Positions 1-9,222 are shown, numbered from the stretch's first letter. The stretch: 64,000 nucleotides of DNA from Thermophilibacter immobilis (GCF_015277515.1 NZ_CP063767.1:1860001-1924000), one strand, 5' to 3'. Program-made: numbers and translations. The notes: a model not told the origin generated them from the sequence alone.

Positions 1-170
1 ACGAGCTGGCTTCCTCATCGGCTGCGGCTGCGTTTTTGGACACATGCCGTGAGAAGCTCGCGTCGAATCGCAACGTCACGCTGCTCTATGCCGCCAAGGA
101 TCCCGCCTGCAATCACGCGCTCGTTCTCAAGGCATGGCTCGAGCGCGGGCTGGACTCATCCGGTAAGTAG
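1..170 (+). CDS. DUF488 family protein, C-terminal end (partial)
   Basis: This is the last 55 codons of a gene that enters from the left edge, read from base 3 to a TAG at 168-170. The tail contains VTLLYAAKDP followed by N-H-A-x-V-L, the usual C-terminal signature of DUF488 proteins. These are small cytoplasmic proteins of unknown biochemical role. The N-terminal part lies outside the window. The gene converges on the YdcF-like gene, leaving about 30 bases between them. Confidence 0.7.
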   Translation, partial: ELASSSAAAAFLDTCREKLASNRNVTLLYAAKDPACNHALVLKAWLERGLDSSGK

Positions 171-200
171 GCGTGGGCGACAAGCTCCGTCAGGCACCCG

Positions 201-1208
201 TTAGAACAGCGAAAGAACCAGCCCCAGCGCCCACAGCACGAGGATGACCACGTAGGGCCAGAAGTGCGCGCGCGTGATGGCCGCGAACTCGCGGATGAAG
301 GCGGCCGGCCAGTACCAGCCACGCGTGTGGCTCCCCACGCCATCGGCAGAGATCCCCAGCTCATGGGCATACTCTGCGCAACGAAAGACGTGATAGTCAC
401 TCGTCACCACGGCGCAGCGATACGGCGCTCCGTCCGCACGCGCATCCATGAGCTCCTTGGAGAAGCGCAGGTTCTCCATCGTGGTCGTGGAGCGCTCCTC
501 CTTGACAATCGACCCTGCGGGAATGCCCTTTCGCAGCGTCAGATAGCGATACATCGCCTCGGCCTCAGATATCTCCTCGTCAGAGCCCTGCCCGCCCGAT
601 ACCACCAGAAGGCCCCCTCTCCCCTGCCGCTCCCAGAGCTCAAGGGCCTTGTCGACACGACCGGCCAGAAGCGGGGTCAGCTCGGTACCTGAGAGCCCGG
701 CACCATGTATGACAATGAAGTCGTACGTGCGGCGGCGCGGAAGGGCGCGATAGAGCCATGAGTAGAGCAAGAGCGCCACGAGCGTGAACGAAAACCACAT
801 GCCCTCCCACACGAAGAGCTCCAAGATCGAAACGACCCACGCGGGTGCGCTCATTATGCCCGCAGCGGGAATGACCGCGTACATCGACAAGATGAACAGC
901 GCGAGCGCCACGGGAAGAAGCGAGGCCGCAGAGAGCCCGTTTCGACGCACGACCACGACACCGTTGACGATCAATGCCAGCGCCGCAACGATTGGAAAGA
1001 AAAGAACAAGAAGGAGGAGCGGCACGACCATCCATTGCTGCCCATAGCGCATGAGCAGTATGAGCGCGGTAACGAGAACGAACAGCAGCAGGTAGATGGC
1101 GTTTCTAAACTGCCGGGGCTCGCGATGATAGGACACAAGAAAGAGCGCCCCGAACACGATGATCGGTGACCAAAGAACCATCTGGAGTATGAAAAGCCCT
1201 ATGTCCAC
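201..1208 (-). CDS. YdcF/ElyC-type DUF218 membrane protein
   Basis: The protein has about 335 residues: several hydrophobic helices in the first 160, a soluble DUF218 domain, and a last membrane helix at the C-terminus (FWPYVVILVLWALG). The DUF218 domain shows FIVIHGAGL, LVVSGGQGSDE, ERSTTTMENLRFS and VTSDYHVFRC, the conserved blocks of the YdcF fold. Family members are implicated in envelope precursor metabolism, but no substrate can be read here. I chose a GTG start at 1208 because GGAG lies just upstream. A longer in-frame start at 1265 would run into the neighbouring pseudogene. Confidence 0.75.
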   Translation of the reverse strand: MDIGLFILQMVLWSPIIVFGALFLVSYHREPRQFRNAIYLLLFVLVTALILLMRYGQQWMVVPLLLLVLFFPIVAALALIVNGVVVVRRNGLSAASLLPVALALFILSMYAVIPAAGIMSAPAWVVSILELFVWEGMWFSFTLVALLLYSWLYRALPRRRTYDFIVIHGAGLSGTELTPLLAGRVDKALELWERQGRGGLLVVSGGQGSDEEISEAEAMYRYLTLRKGIPAGSIVKEERSTTTMENLRFSKELMDARADGAPYRCAVVTSDYHVFRCAEYAHELGISADGVGSHTRGWYWPAAFIREFAAITRAHFWPYVVILVLWALGLVLSLF

Positions 1209-1264
1209 ATGTGCTCCGTTCGTCTCGAATGGACTGTATCGTAGCGCATGAGACGCGCGCGACA

Positions 1265-1864
1265 AATCGAGCCAACTGGTCCTCGTAGCTCTTCTCGATC
1301 TGGTGAATGCGCTGAGAGAGAAACTCGTTCTGCGGCATCCTCAGGTCGTGTCTCTCGCATGCCCACGCGGGCATAAAAGTCTGCCACGTCGCTTACCGTC
1401 TCCTGCGCAGTTCCTGACGCCGCGCCAAAGCGAACCTCACCGGGATGCGCATAGGTGAGCTCTCCCTCGATGAAGGTGGCATCCATGCCCTGGGCGACGC
1501 TGATGACGGTGTTCTTCCAGCCAAATCGTGCGGCGACGCGCTCCTCGCTTGTGGTGCCGTTCAAAAGGGGGACGACGCGCGTCCGAGGACCGACGAGGTC
1601 TTCCGCAACAACGAGAGTGCCCGCAAGACCCGTCGCTTTCGTCGCGAGAATCACCAAGTCGGTCGGAGAGGCATCTTGTGACGGAATCGTCTTGACACGA
1701 CAGGGAACTCCGTTGATCGCAAGGGCTTCCCCTTGATGACGCTCGAAGCGAGCGCCGTCCATGACGTACTCGACGGCATCAGGTCCAAGGCTTCGCGCGA
1801 TCAGGTCGCCATAGAGCAGACCGAGGGCCCCTCTGCCGATGATGGCAGCCTTTTATATAGCCAT
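1265..1864 (-). pseudogene. ketopantoate reductase (ApbA/PanE) family pseudogene
   Basis: An ATG at 1864 has a good ribosome binding site (GGGAGGT), but the fourth codon is TAA at 1853-1855. Beyond that stop the same frame gives KAAIIGRGALGLLYG, a GxGxxG dinucleotide-binding motif, then VILATKA, PLLNGTTSEE and YAHPGEVRFG, all typical of the ketopantoate reductase N-domain. Similarity ends near 1360, and the catalytic C-domain is missing. The frame then runs into the YdcF-like gene. Both the early stop and the 3' truncation argue for a dead gene. Internal re-initiation would still give only half an enzyme. Confidence 0.75.
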
Positions 1865-1923
1865 GCGGACCTCCCAGAGATATCTAGGCGCAGCTGCCAG
1901 CTTACACCCCACGCATCCCACAA

Positions 1924-1958
1924 CAAAAACCGGCGGGACGTAATACGTCCTGCCGGTC
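1924..1958 (-). terminator. rho-independent terminator after fda
   Basis: On the minus strand ACCGGCAGGACGT pairs with ACGTCCCGCCGGT across a 3-base loop and is followed by TTTTTG. It sits about 25 bases past the aldolase stop codon. Confidence 0.85.
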
Positions 1959-1983
1959 TTGAACGCACTTCTCTGCCCGCAAG

Positions 1984-2874
1984 CTACTTGTCGACTGACG
2001 CCTTATAGATCTCGGCCACCGACTCGGCGAGCGTGCTGTTGAACTCCCCGTCACTTTGCTGGGCCAAGAGACCCTGCAGAAGCGCACGCGAGAAGCTCGC
2101 GATGAGCCCGGGGTTCTTGACCAGGCGGGCATCGGCCTCGTCCCGCGTGTAGCCACCCGAGAGCGCGACCACGCGAACGACCTGCGGACGCTCCATGACG
2201 TCACTGTAGAAGCCGTCAACGGTGGGGATGGACACCTTGAGCATGATCTTGGCGTCGGCTGGCATCTCGTCGAGGTGCCGCAGAATCTCCTCCTTGAGCA
2301 GCGCCTCCGCGTCGGCCTTGTCCTCGCTGAAGATGGAAACCTCTGGCTCCAGGATGGGGACCAGACCGTGCGAGGCAATCTGACGACCCATCGCGAACTG
2401 CTGGTCAACGATCGCCTTGACGCCCTTGCGGTTTGCGTGCTTGATGACCGAGCGCTCCTTGGTCCCAAAGACGTGACGCGCGACCGCACGGTCAAGCAGA
2501 TCGTCAAGGCCGGGGATGTCCTTCATGAGCTGCACGTCGTCCTTCTCGGCAGAGAGGCCCTTGTCGACCTTCAGGATGGGCACGACGCCCTTGGTGTCCC
2601 AGAGGTAGTCTGACGTGTAGGAACCCTCAATCTTACGGTCCATCGTATTCTCGAACAGAATGGCCGCCAGAATGTGCTCGGAGCTAAACGAGGGGCTCGT
2701 GATGATGCGCGTACGCATGGCGTGCACCAGGTCGAACATCTCGTCATCGGTGTTGTATGCGTCGTTTTTGACGCCATAGAGCTCGAGCGCCTTGGGGGTG
2801 CTTCCTCCGCTCTGATCAAGCGCCGCTATGAAGCCCTTCCCGTGATGCATGCGCTCCAGCTGCTTCGCGTTCAT
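1984..2874 (-). CDS. fda: class I fructose-bisphosphate aldolase
   Basis: This 296-residue protein is the bacterial class I (Schiff-base) aldolase that splits fructose 1,6-bisphosphate in glycolysis. Family blocks visible are GFIAALDQSGGSTPKAL near the N-terminus, FENTMDR, VPILEPEVSI, and MLKVSIPTVDGFY, whose lysine is the expected Schiff-base residue. The start has the purine-rich site AAGGAAGGGA upstream. A strong terminator follows, so the gene is probably transcribed alone, although it lies downstream of the arc operon on the same strand. Confidence 0.95.
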   Translation of the reverse strand: MNAKQLERMHHGKGFIAALDQSGGSTPKALELYGVKNDAYNTDDEMFDLVHAMRTRIITSPSFSSEHILAAILFENTMDRKIEGSYTSDYLWDTKGVVPILKVDKGLSAEKDDVQLMKDIPGLDDLLDRAVARHVFGTKERSVIKHANRKGVKAIVDQQFAMGRQIASHGLVPILEPEVSIFSEDKADAEALLKEEILRHLDEMPADAKIMLKVSIPTVDGFYSDVMERPQVVRVVALSGGYTRDEADARLVKNPGLIASFSRALLQGLLAQQSDGEFNSTLAESVAEIYKASVDK

Positions 2875-3025
2875 GTTGCATTCCCTTCCTTGCGACGGGG
2901 TCTCTTGATGTGCCTATGCGACGTTATACCCGTAAGGGAGACAAACATAGCGGGGAAGAAAGAGGCTGCGCACGAGAGGGATGGGGCCACGCTAGAAGGG
3001 GAAGCAACTCCAGCCCGCAAAACGC

Positions 3026-3991
3026 CTACGCGTGGATGCGGGTTCCAGACTCGCCAGCCACGGCCTCGCGCGCGTGCTCAAGGGAGCCGATGACGCAGAC
3101 GCGCCCCGGCCGACTCCGTACGAACTTGATTGCCGCCCGGACCTTGGGCTCCATTGAACCCTTCCCAAATTGGCCGGCGTCGGCGTAGCCCTGAGCCTCG
3201 CTGGCACTCAGCTCGATGAGCTCCCTCTGATCGGGCCTCCCAAAGTTGATGGCAACGTGATCGACGGCGGTGAGCAGTACGAGCACGTCAGCAGAGCAAT
3301 CCTCCGCGAGGAGCTCACCGCCCATGTCCTTGTCGATGACGGCGGCCACGCCCCGGTAGGCACCCTTGTCCGAGGGGTCACGAACCACGGGGATGCCGCC
3401 TCCTCCGCAGGCGACGACGATGAATCCGTCATCAAGCAGGTTCAAGATCGACTCCGCCTCGACGATCTTCCTCGGCTCGGGAGACGCGACGACGCGTCGC
3501 CACCCGCGACCCGAGTCCTCGACGAACGCCATCTCGGGGTGAGCCGACCGCTCGGCGTCGGCCCTCTCCCTCGTCAGGAACTGCCCGATGGGCTTGCTCG
3601 GGTTCGCGAAGGCGGGGTCCTCCGGGTCGACCTCGATCTGCGTGACGACCGTGGCCACGTGCCAGCGCTTGTAGGCCTTGTGCATCGCTGCTCCGAGACC
3701 CTGCTGCAAGTGGTAGCCGATGTAGCCCTGGCTCATGGCCCCGCACTCGGGCAGGTCCATGGCAGGCACGGTGGGATCGTCGTCGTGAGCGAGCGAGAAG
3801 GCCTTCTGAATCATGCCGACCTGCGGGCCGTTGCCATGGGTGATGATGATCTCGTTGCCCCGCTCGATGACGCCGAGAAGCACCGGTGCCACCTCGCGAA
3901 CCCGTGCGGCCTGCTCCTCCGGTGTGTCGCCAAGGGCGTTTCCGCCCAGTGCGATGACGACGCGACTGGGCCTGTCGCTGATGCCTGGCAT
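3026..3991 (-). CDS. arcC: carbamate kinase
   Basis: Carbamate kinase catalyses the last step of the arginine deiminase pathway, making ATP from carbamoyl phosphate and ADP. The 321 residues match the usual length. The N-terminus carries VVIALGGNAL and ITHGNGPQVG, and the middle has VVACGGGGIPV, all conserved phosphate- and nucleotide-binding blocks of this amino acid kinase family. It is the last gene of an arginine deiminase operon, separated from arcB by about 110 bases that contain a hairpin. Confidence 0.96.
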   Translation of the reverse strand: MPGISDRPSRVVIALGGNALGDTPEEQAARVREVAPVLLGVIERGNEIIITHGNGPQVGMIQKAFSLAHDDDPTVPAMDLPECGAMSQGYIGYHLQQGLGAAMHKAYKRWHVATVVTQIEVDPEDPAFANPSKPIGQFLTRERADAERSAHPEMAFVEDSGRGWRRVVASPEPRKIVEAESILNLLDDGFIVVACGGGGIPVVRDPSDKGAYRGVAAVIDKDMGGELLAEDCSADVLVLLTAVDHVAINFGRPDQRELIELSASEAQGYADAGQFGKGSMEPKVRAAIKFVRSRPGRVCVIGSLEHAREAVAGESGTRIHA

Positions 3992-4026
3992 ACCTTGCCC
4001 CTTCCTCTTTTGAATGTTTCTTCTAG

Positions 4027-4063
4027 GCGCGAAGGGGGCACATCACGCGTGTCCCCTTCGCGC
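4027..4063 (-). other. intercistronic hairpin between arcB and arcC
   Basis: GCGCGAAGGGG at 4027-4037 pairs perfectly with CCCCTTCGCGC at 4053-4063. No T-run follows in the direction of transcription, so it looks more like an mRNA processing, stabilising or attenuation element than a terminator. Confidence 0.55.
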
Positions 4064-4100
4064 GTTCAAGCATGAAAGCAAAACGTTGCTAAGAACGGGC

Positions 4101-5108
4101 CTACCCCAGCGTCGCGTACATGACGGCCTTGATGGTGTGCAGGCGGTTCTCCGCCTCGTCGAACACGCGCGAGCGCGGCCCCTCGAAAACGGAGTCGGTC
4201 ACCTCCATCTCCGAGATGCCGAAGCCCTGGGCGATCTGCGCGCCCACCGTGGTGTTCGTGTCATGGAAGGATGGGAGGCAGTGCAGGAATATGGCATCGT
4301 CCGCGGCCATCCCCATGACCTCGTCGGTTACGCGGTAGGGAGACATCAGAGCAATCCTGCTCTCCCAGAGCTCCTTGGGCTGCCCCAGGCCCACCCACAC
4401 GTCCGTGTAGACCGCATTGGCGCCTGAGACGGCCTCCTTGACGTTGTCAGTGACCGAAAGGTGCGCACCCGTCTTGGCAGCCTCGTCCTGGCAGCGCTCC
4501 CAGATCCAGGGCTGGAAAGTGCGGTTGCCGGGAACGTCTTCCTGCGGGCCGCACTGGCAGAAGTCGATGCCGAGCTTGGAGCAGATGACGGCGAGGGAGT
4601 CCGCCGTGTTGCCCACCTGACCCATGAAGACGATCTTCTTGCCCTTCAGATCGTCGCCGAATTCCTCGCGCATGGTGAGGATGTCAGCGAGGGCCTGGGT
4701 GGGATGAAACTCATTGGTCAGACCGTTCCAGACGGGAACGCCGGAGAAGCGGGCGAGCTTCTCGACCTTCTCGTGCTCGAAGCCACGATACTCGATGCCA
4801 TCGAACATGCGGCCCAAGACACGGGCGGTGTCGGCGATGGACTCCTTATGCCCCATCTGGGAGCCGCTGGGATCAAGATAGGTGGTTCCCATGCCCAGGT
4901 CGTGTGCACCCACCTCGAAGGCACAGCGCGTGCGCGTGGAGGTCTTCTCGAAGACGAGGGCGACGTTTTTGCCCTCTAAGTAACGATGAGGAACACCGGC
5001 GCGCTTCATGCGCTTGAGGTCGACAGAAAGATCGAGAAGGTACTCTATCTCCGAGGTGGTGAAGTCCAGCAGGGACAGGAAGCTACGTCCCTTGATATTG
5101 ACGCCCAT
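4101..5108 (-). CDS. arcB: ornithine carbamoyltransferase, catabolic
   Basis: The enzyme converts citrulline and phosphate to ornithine and carbamoyl phosphate when run catabolically. The 335-residue sequence has the carbamoyl phosphate site STRTR (in FEKTSTRTRCAFE), the HPTQ block (NEFHPTQALAD) and the ornithine-site HCLPS (FLHCLPSFHD). The position between arcA and arcC indicates the catabolic rather than the biosynthetic role. The sequence alone does not settle direction. Confidence 0.96.
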   Translation of the reverse strand: MGVNIKGRSFLSLLDFTTSEIEYLLDLSVDLKRMKRAGVPHRYLEGKNVALVFEKTSTRTRCAFEVGAHDLGMGTTYLDPSGSQMGHKESIADTARVLGRMFDGIEYRGFEHEKVEKLARFSGVPVWNGLTNEFHPTQALADILTMREEFGDDLKGKKIVFMGQVGNTADSLAVICSKLGIDFCQCGPQEDVPGNRTFQPWIWERCQDEAAKTGAHLSVTDNVKEAVSGANAVYTDVWVGLGQPKELWESRIALMSPYRVTDEVMGMAADDAIFLHCLPSFHDTNTTVGAQIAQGFGISEMEVTDSVFEGPRSRVFDEAENRLHTIKAVMYATLG

Positions 5109-5167
5109 GATTGGTTCCTTTCGAAGGGATTGACGGGGGACCCACCGTCTCGCGGGTCAGCCCCGGT

Positions 5168-6412
5168 TTAGATTTCTTCACGCCAGAACGGCATGCTCAT
5201 GCAGCGGGGGCCTCCACGACCACGGGAGAGCTCGGCCGAGGGCACGACGAGAAGCTTCATGCCGTTCTTGCAGAGCAGGTCGTTGGTCACCACGTTGCGC
5301 TCGTAGACGCATACCACACCGGGCTTCACGCACAGGGTGTTGGAGCCATCGTTCCACTGCTCGCGAGCCGCCAGGACCGGGTCCCCTCCGCCGCATTCGA
5401 TGAGCTGGACGGAGTCAATCCCCAGGGCCTTCTCGAGAATGTGCTCGAGCGTGTCGTCTATCTCGGCGATTCTTACCTCGCCCTTGGTTGCGCCGGGGGT
5501 CAGTCGATAGACCTTGAGCGTGCCGAGGATGTTGGGGTGGACGGTGAACTTGTCGACGTCAACCTGCGTGAAGACGGTGTCCAGATGCATGAAGGCATAG
5601 GACGCGGGAATCTTGAAGGCGAGAATCTCCTCGATCTCGCACTCCTCGTCGCCCCAGAACATGTTCTGTGCCATCTGGTCGATGGCAGCGGCCTCGGTGC
5701 GCTGAGAGAGCCCGACGGCGAGGGTATGACGGCCAAAGTTGAGGACGTCGCCGCCCTCGGTATGGAATGAGCTCTTGCGGTCGTACCAGAGCGGAACGCC
5801 CCTGTACTCCGGATGATGCGTGAAGATGGTCTCGCCGAGCAGCGTCTCGCGATTGCGGTTGTAGTGGTACATGTGACTCATGTTCACGCCATTCCCCACG
5901 ACTGCGAAGGCGTCTCGCGTGAAATAGCTGCTGGGCAGGGGGTCGATAAGCGAGTCGGGATCGTCCTTGGTCGCGTCCAGCTCGGCGAGCGTGTGCGCCG
6001 AGCGGTGCGGCAGCTCGACCTCCTTGCGGCGTATGCCGCGAAAGACTCGCTTCACGAACTCGCCCGTGTCCTCGATGGAATCCAGGAACTCGCGTGCCGC
6101 GGCGGCATACTCCTTGCCGGGAAGCCTGCTCTCGGCGAGATAGGTGTTGGTAAACTCCCCACGGGCATCGGGGTCCGCGTCAAGAGCCTCCTTCAGCAGG
6201 TCCTCGAGGTAGAGCACCTCTGCGCCCTCCTGGCGCAGGAGCTCGGCGAACCTGTCGTGCTCCTCCTGAGCCCTCTCCAGATACAGAGCGTCGTGGAACC
6301 AGACGCGGTCGAAGTCCTCGTCACCAAAATAGACCATGTCGAGCCCCGGTCGATGGAGCATGACCTTCTTCAAGGGCCCGATCTCGGTATGAACGTTCAA
6401 ACCCTTAGGCAT
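5168..6412 (-). CDS. arcA: arginine deiminase
   Basis: Arginine deiminase hydrolyses arginine to citrulline and ammonia, the first step of the pathway. The protein has 414 residues from MPKGLNVHTEIGPLKKVMLH. That ATG has GGGAGGT about 8 bases upstream, which is why I prefer it to the ATG 51 bases earlier. Conserved features include FTRDAFAVVGNGV, a HTEGGDVLNFG block and a C-terminal cysteine in GGPRCMSMPF that would be the catalytic nucleophile. It follows the antiporter gene after about 100 bases. Confidence 0.96.
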   Translation of the reverse strand: MPKGLNVHTEIGPLKKVMLHRPGLDMVYFGDEDFDRVWFHDALYLERAQEEHDRFAELLRQEGAEVLYLEDLLKEALDADPDARGEFTNTYLAESRLPGKEYAAAAREFLDSIEDTGEFVKRVFRGIRRKEVELPHRSAHTLAELDATKDDPDSLIDPLPSSYFTRDAFAVVGNGVNMSHMYHYNRNRETLLGETIFTHHPEYRGVPLWYDRKSSFHTEGGDVLNFGRHTLAVGLSQRTEAAAIDQMAQNMFWGDEECEIEEILAFKIPASYAFMHLDTVFTQVDVDKFTVHPNILGTLKVYRLTPGATKGEVRIAEIDDTLEHILEKALGIDSVQLIECGGGDPVLAAREQWNDGSNTLCVKPGVVCVYERNVVTNDLLCKNGMKLLVVPSAELSRGRGGPRCMSMPFWREEI

Positions 6413-6514
6413 GAAATCGTACCTCCCACTTTCTTTCTTGGTTACCGTGCCACCGGTGACCATCGTGTACTACGTATCGTCACCCAGTCGAACAAACCGC
6501 CCGCATGGTTGCCC

Positions 6515-7969
6515 CTATGCCGGCATGAGACCGGAGATGGTCGTAAAGGCAATGCCCGCCACGACCAAGAAGGCCATGAGCTTCCAGCTCCCCTTCCACC
6601 ACTTGACGAGGGGGATGCCGCAGATCGCAAGGCCAGCGACCATCATTCCGCTCATGGGACTGAGGATGTTGGCGAGCTTGTTCGCCATGTCCACACCCGT
6701 GATGGCGGCCTGGGCGTTAAGACCCATGAGCTCGGTCAAGGGGCCGATGATGGGCATCGTCAGCGCGGCGAAGCCAGAGGAGCTCGGAACGAGCAAGGAC
6801 AGCAGGGCCAGGAAGACGTACAGCAGCACCGAGTAGATCGCGGGGGGCATGCCGGAGAGCGTGGTGGCCAGACCGTAGAGTATGGTGTCGATGATCTGGC
6901 CGTTCTGGGCGATGATCAGGACCGCGCGCGCCAGGCCGATGATGATGGCCGCATATGCAAAGTCCTTGACGCCGTTTACGAACTCCTCGGCGATCTGGTG
7001 CTCGTTGAGTCCTCCGACAATCCCGGAGAGGATGCCAATCGCAAGGTAGATGCCCGAGAGCTCGTTCATGTACCAGCCCTGTGTCACCAGGCCCCAGACC
7101 ATGACGATCATTCCGACGAGGAACACGACTAGGACGGCCTTCTGATGGCCGGTAAACGTTGACCTGTCGAGCTCGTCGTCTCCGGCGCCCTCCGCCATCT
7201 CGCTGCGCTTGGCGAGATCTTCCTCGTACACGATGGAGCGCTTCGCGTCTTTCCTGACCTTGTTCGCATAGTGCATAACGAAGGCGATGCCGACACCCGT
7301 GAGGATGACCCAGTAGATACTTCTAAGCCAAATCTGGGGATTGTCCGTGATGCCCACGATGCCTTGGGCCACGAGCGTGTTGAACGGATTAACGACGCCC
7401 GCCATATAGCCCACGCTGGGACCAACGAAAACGACCATGAACGCGGTGAAGGAATCAAAACCCATGCCGATCATAATCGGCACGAAAATCGCGAAGAAGG
7501 GCAGCGTCTCCTCGGACATCCCGAACATGGTCCCGCCGAGCGAGAAGAGAATCATCGTTATGGGAATGATGAGTATGTCATTTCCCCTGAGCGATTTCAC
7601 CAGGCGCTTCATGCCAGCCTCTATGGCACCCGTCTTCGTGATGATTCCGAAGGCACCACCGACTATGAAGACGAACGCCACGACGTCAATGGCAGCCTGG
7701 ATACCTTCCGTGGGTGCCATGAACAGGTCGAAGACGCCTTGGCGAAGGTCGGTTGTAACGCCGTCCTCGTCGGTGGATACCTTGTCCAAGCTCTCATAGG
7801 TATCGGCGACGGTCACCTCGCGGCCGTTTACCTCGGTCCTCTGATACTGGCCGGATGGTATCACCCACGTGAGAATCGTAACGGCCGCAAGTAGCGCGAA
7901 GATGATGGTGTACACATGCCATAACCTGGACTTCTTGGGCTCTTTTTCTTGTCTAGCCTCTTTTGCCAT
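6515..7969 (-). CDS. YfcC/DcuC-family transporter, probable arginine-ornithine exchanger
   Basis: This 484-residue polytopic membrane protein belongs to the YfcC (C4-dicarboxylate carrier-like, PF03606) family. About twelve hydrophobic segments are visible, with the motifs VVNPFNTLVAQGI and LLVPSSSGFAALTMP, the paired hairpin regions of this ion transporter superfamily. A charged loop (KRSEMAEGAGDDELD) divides the two halves. It is the first gene of the operon followed by arcA, arcB and arcC, so exchange of arginine for ornithine is the natural inference. Other family members carry dicarboxylates or peptides. The start has AGAGGAG upstream. Confidence 0.85.
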   Translation of the reverse strand: MAKEARQEKEPKKSRLWHVYTIIFALLAAVTILTWVIPSGQYQRTEVNGREVTVADTYESLDKVSTDEDGVTTDLRQGVFDLFMAPTEGIQAAIDVVAFVFIVGGAFGIITKTGAIEAGMKRLVKSLRGNDILIIPITMILFSLGGTMFGMSEETLPFFAIFVPIMIGMGFDSFTAFMVVFVGPSVGYMAGVVNPFNTLVAQGIVGITDNPQIWLRSIYWVILTGVGIAFVMHYANKVRKDAKRSIVYEEDLAKRSEMAEGAGDDELDRSTFTGHQKAVLVVFLVGMIVMVWGLVTQGWYMNELSGIYLAIGILSGIVGGLNEHQIAEEFVNGVKDFAYAAIIIGLARAVLIIAQNGQIIDTILYGLATTLSGMPPAIYSVLLYVFLALLSLLVPSSSGFAALTMPIIGPLTELMGLNAQAAITGVDMANKLANILSPMSGMMVAGLAICGIPLVKWWKGSWKLMAFLVVAGIAFTTISGLMPA

Positions 7970-8006
7970 GCCCCACTCCTCTTCAGCTTATAACAATACG
8001 TTTCAA

Positions 8007-8018
8007 TACCAGCTGGTA
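8007..8018. promoter_or_regulatory. perfect palindrome, candidate GntR operator of the arc operon
   Basis: TACCAGCTGGTA is a perfect 12-base palindrome 38 bases upstream of the antiporter start, within the presumed promoter. Its TGGTA half-site resembles operators of HutC-type GntR regulators, and such a regulator is encoded next door. Related half-sites (GGTATGCATTGGTAT at 9010-9024) lie upstream of the regulator gene itself. Confidence 0.5.
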
Positions 8019-8149
8019 CAGTAAGCATACCCGTAGAGGGGTGATTGCCACAAGGTAAATTTTATCTGCATTCTGCGAGCGGTAGAAAAATAGCGAGAAA
8101 ACCCCCACACCGTCCTGCGGCCTCAAGCTGACATCCTAGGCAAACCGAT

Positions 8150-8878
8150 CTAGAAGTCAAAGACCATGAGGCTTCCGACGACGTAGTTCTTTGCGATAAG
8201 GAGCGGCTTACCGTCGCTGTCCACCAGATCGATGAGCTCCATGAACAGGGGCTCCCCCATGGGGACCTCAAGCTGCTTCGACATTTCCACATCCGCCTTG
8301 GCAATGCGAAGCGAGCAGTGCACGTGCCCGCCGGCCTTTCGACCGAGGTTCTCCTCTATCAGACCGAAGATGCCCGGCTCCCTCATTACCCCCTGCCGCA
8401 GAAACTCGAAGCCCTCTATGGGAGTGAGGCTGTTCTCGAGCATTACGGGCATCCCATCTGCCGTACGCACTCGTTGGATACGAAGAAGATTGCTGCCCTT
8501 GGGAAGCCCGAGGAACTCGAGGTCCCGTTGGTCCCCCATTATCTCGTCCACCCGCATCACCCTGGTTCCGGGCTGCTTGCCGGCGGCCTCACACATCTGA
8601 GCGAACGTCAGGACCTCTGGCGTCTGGGTAATCTTCCTCTCAAGCGGGGCAGCGCTCACAAAGGTGCCCTTGCCCTGCTTCTTGCTGAGGATGCCCATGT
8701 CCACGAGCTCTTTGATGGCACGGCGCACCGTAACGCGACTTACCGAATAGTGTTCAGAAAGCTCCCTCTCTGAGGGGATGATGCCTCCCGGCACATAGCG
8801 ACCTGCCTCGATGCTTCCTCTCATGTCCTCCACGATTTGCTGAAAGAGAGGCAGACCTGACTTTTCCACGAGCTCCAT
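8150..8878 (-). CDS. GntR/HutC-family transcriptional regulator (UTRA domain)
   Basis: The 242-residue protein has an N-terminal winged helix (IIPSERELSEHYSVSRVTVRRAIKEL, residues about 30-60) and a C-terminal UTRA effector domain containing LLRIQRVRTADGMPVMLENS. Regulators of this class normally repress a neighbouring operon until a small ligand binds the UTRA domain. Its position directly upstream of the arc operon, on the same strand, suggests it controls arginine catabolism in place of the usual ArgR or ArcR. That link is inferred from position only. Confidence 0.88.
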   Translation of the reverse strand: MELVEKSGLPLFQQIVEDMRGSIEAGRYVPGGIIPSERELSEHYSVSRVTVRRAIKELVDMGILSKKQGKGTFVSAAPLERKITQTPEVLTFAQMCEAAGKQPGTRVMRVDEIMGDQRDLEFLGLPKGSNLLRIQRVRTADGMPVMLENSLTPIEGFEFLRQGVMREPGIFGLIEENLGRKAGGHVHCSLRIAKADVEMSKQLEVPMGEPLFMELIDLVDSDGKPLLIAKNYVVGSLMVFDF

Positions 8879-9222
8879 GAGGGAAAATCTCCGATCGAAT
8901 CCATGCTGCGTCGTCTAGCCGGGTGGCAAGACACAAACTGCGGGCTTGACTATACAATTTCTGACCCTCGCAACAGCATAGACAATATGTGGCTCGATTA
9001 GATACAAAAGGTATGCATTGGTATTAAAATACTTTCGCATAGTCCGAAAATAAATTCCCACAGGGACCCTCTGACTCCATCGTGAGAGGCGGTTTGTCTC
9101 TTGCTACGAATGTAGAATCATCGGTGCCCGGACTCTCGCAATCATGATATTGCATCAGCATGGCGTGTTTCTTTGCTCCTATGCAGATTCATCAATAGAA
9201 ACCGACAGACATACGGCAGGCT
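8879..9222. other. intergenic region with regulator promoter and TGGTAT half-sites
   Basis: This AT-richer stretch of about 340 bases should hold the promoter of the GntR gene on the minus strand. It contains the half-site cluster GGTATGCATTGGTAT (9010-9024). GTGGGAAT, matching eight bases of the guaA-end sequence seen at the att sites, appears on the minus strand at 9054-9061 and could mark the left edge of the accessory region, but this match is short. I see no coding sequence. Confidence 0.35.

Noticed and set aside
9054-9061. GTGGGAAT near the integrase fragment as the outer att site
   Set aside because: Only eight bases agree and no stop codon follows in the right frame. It is attractive by position but unsupported.
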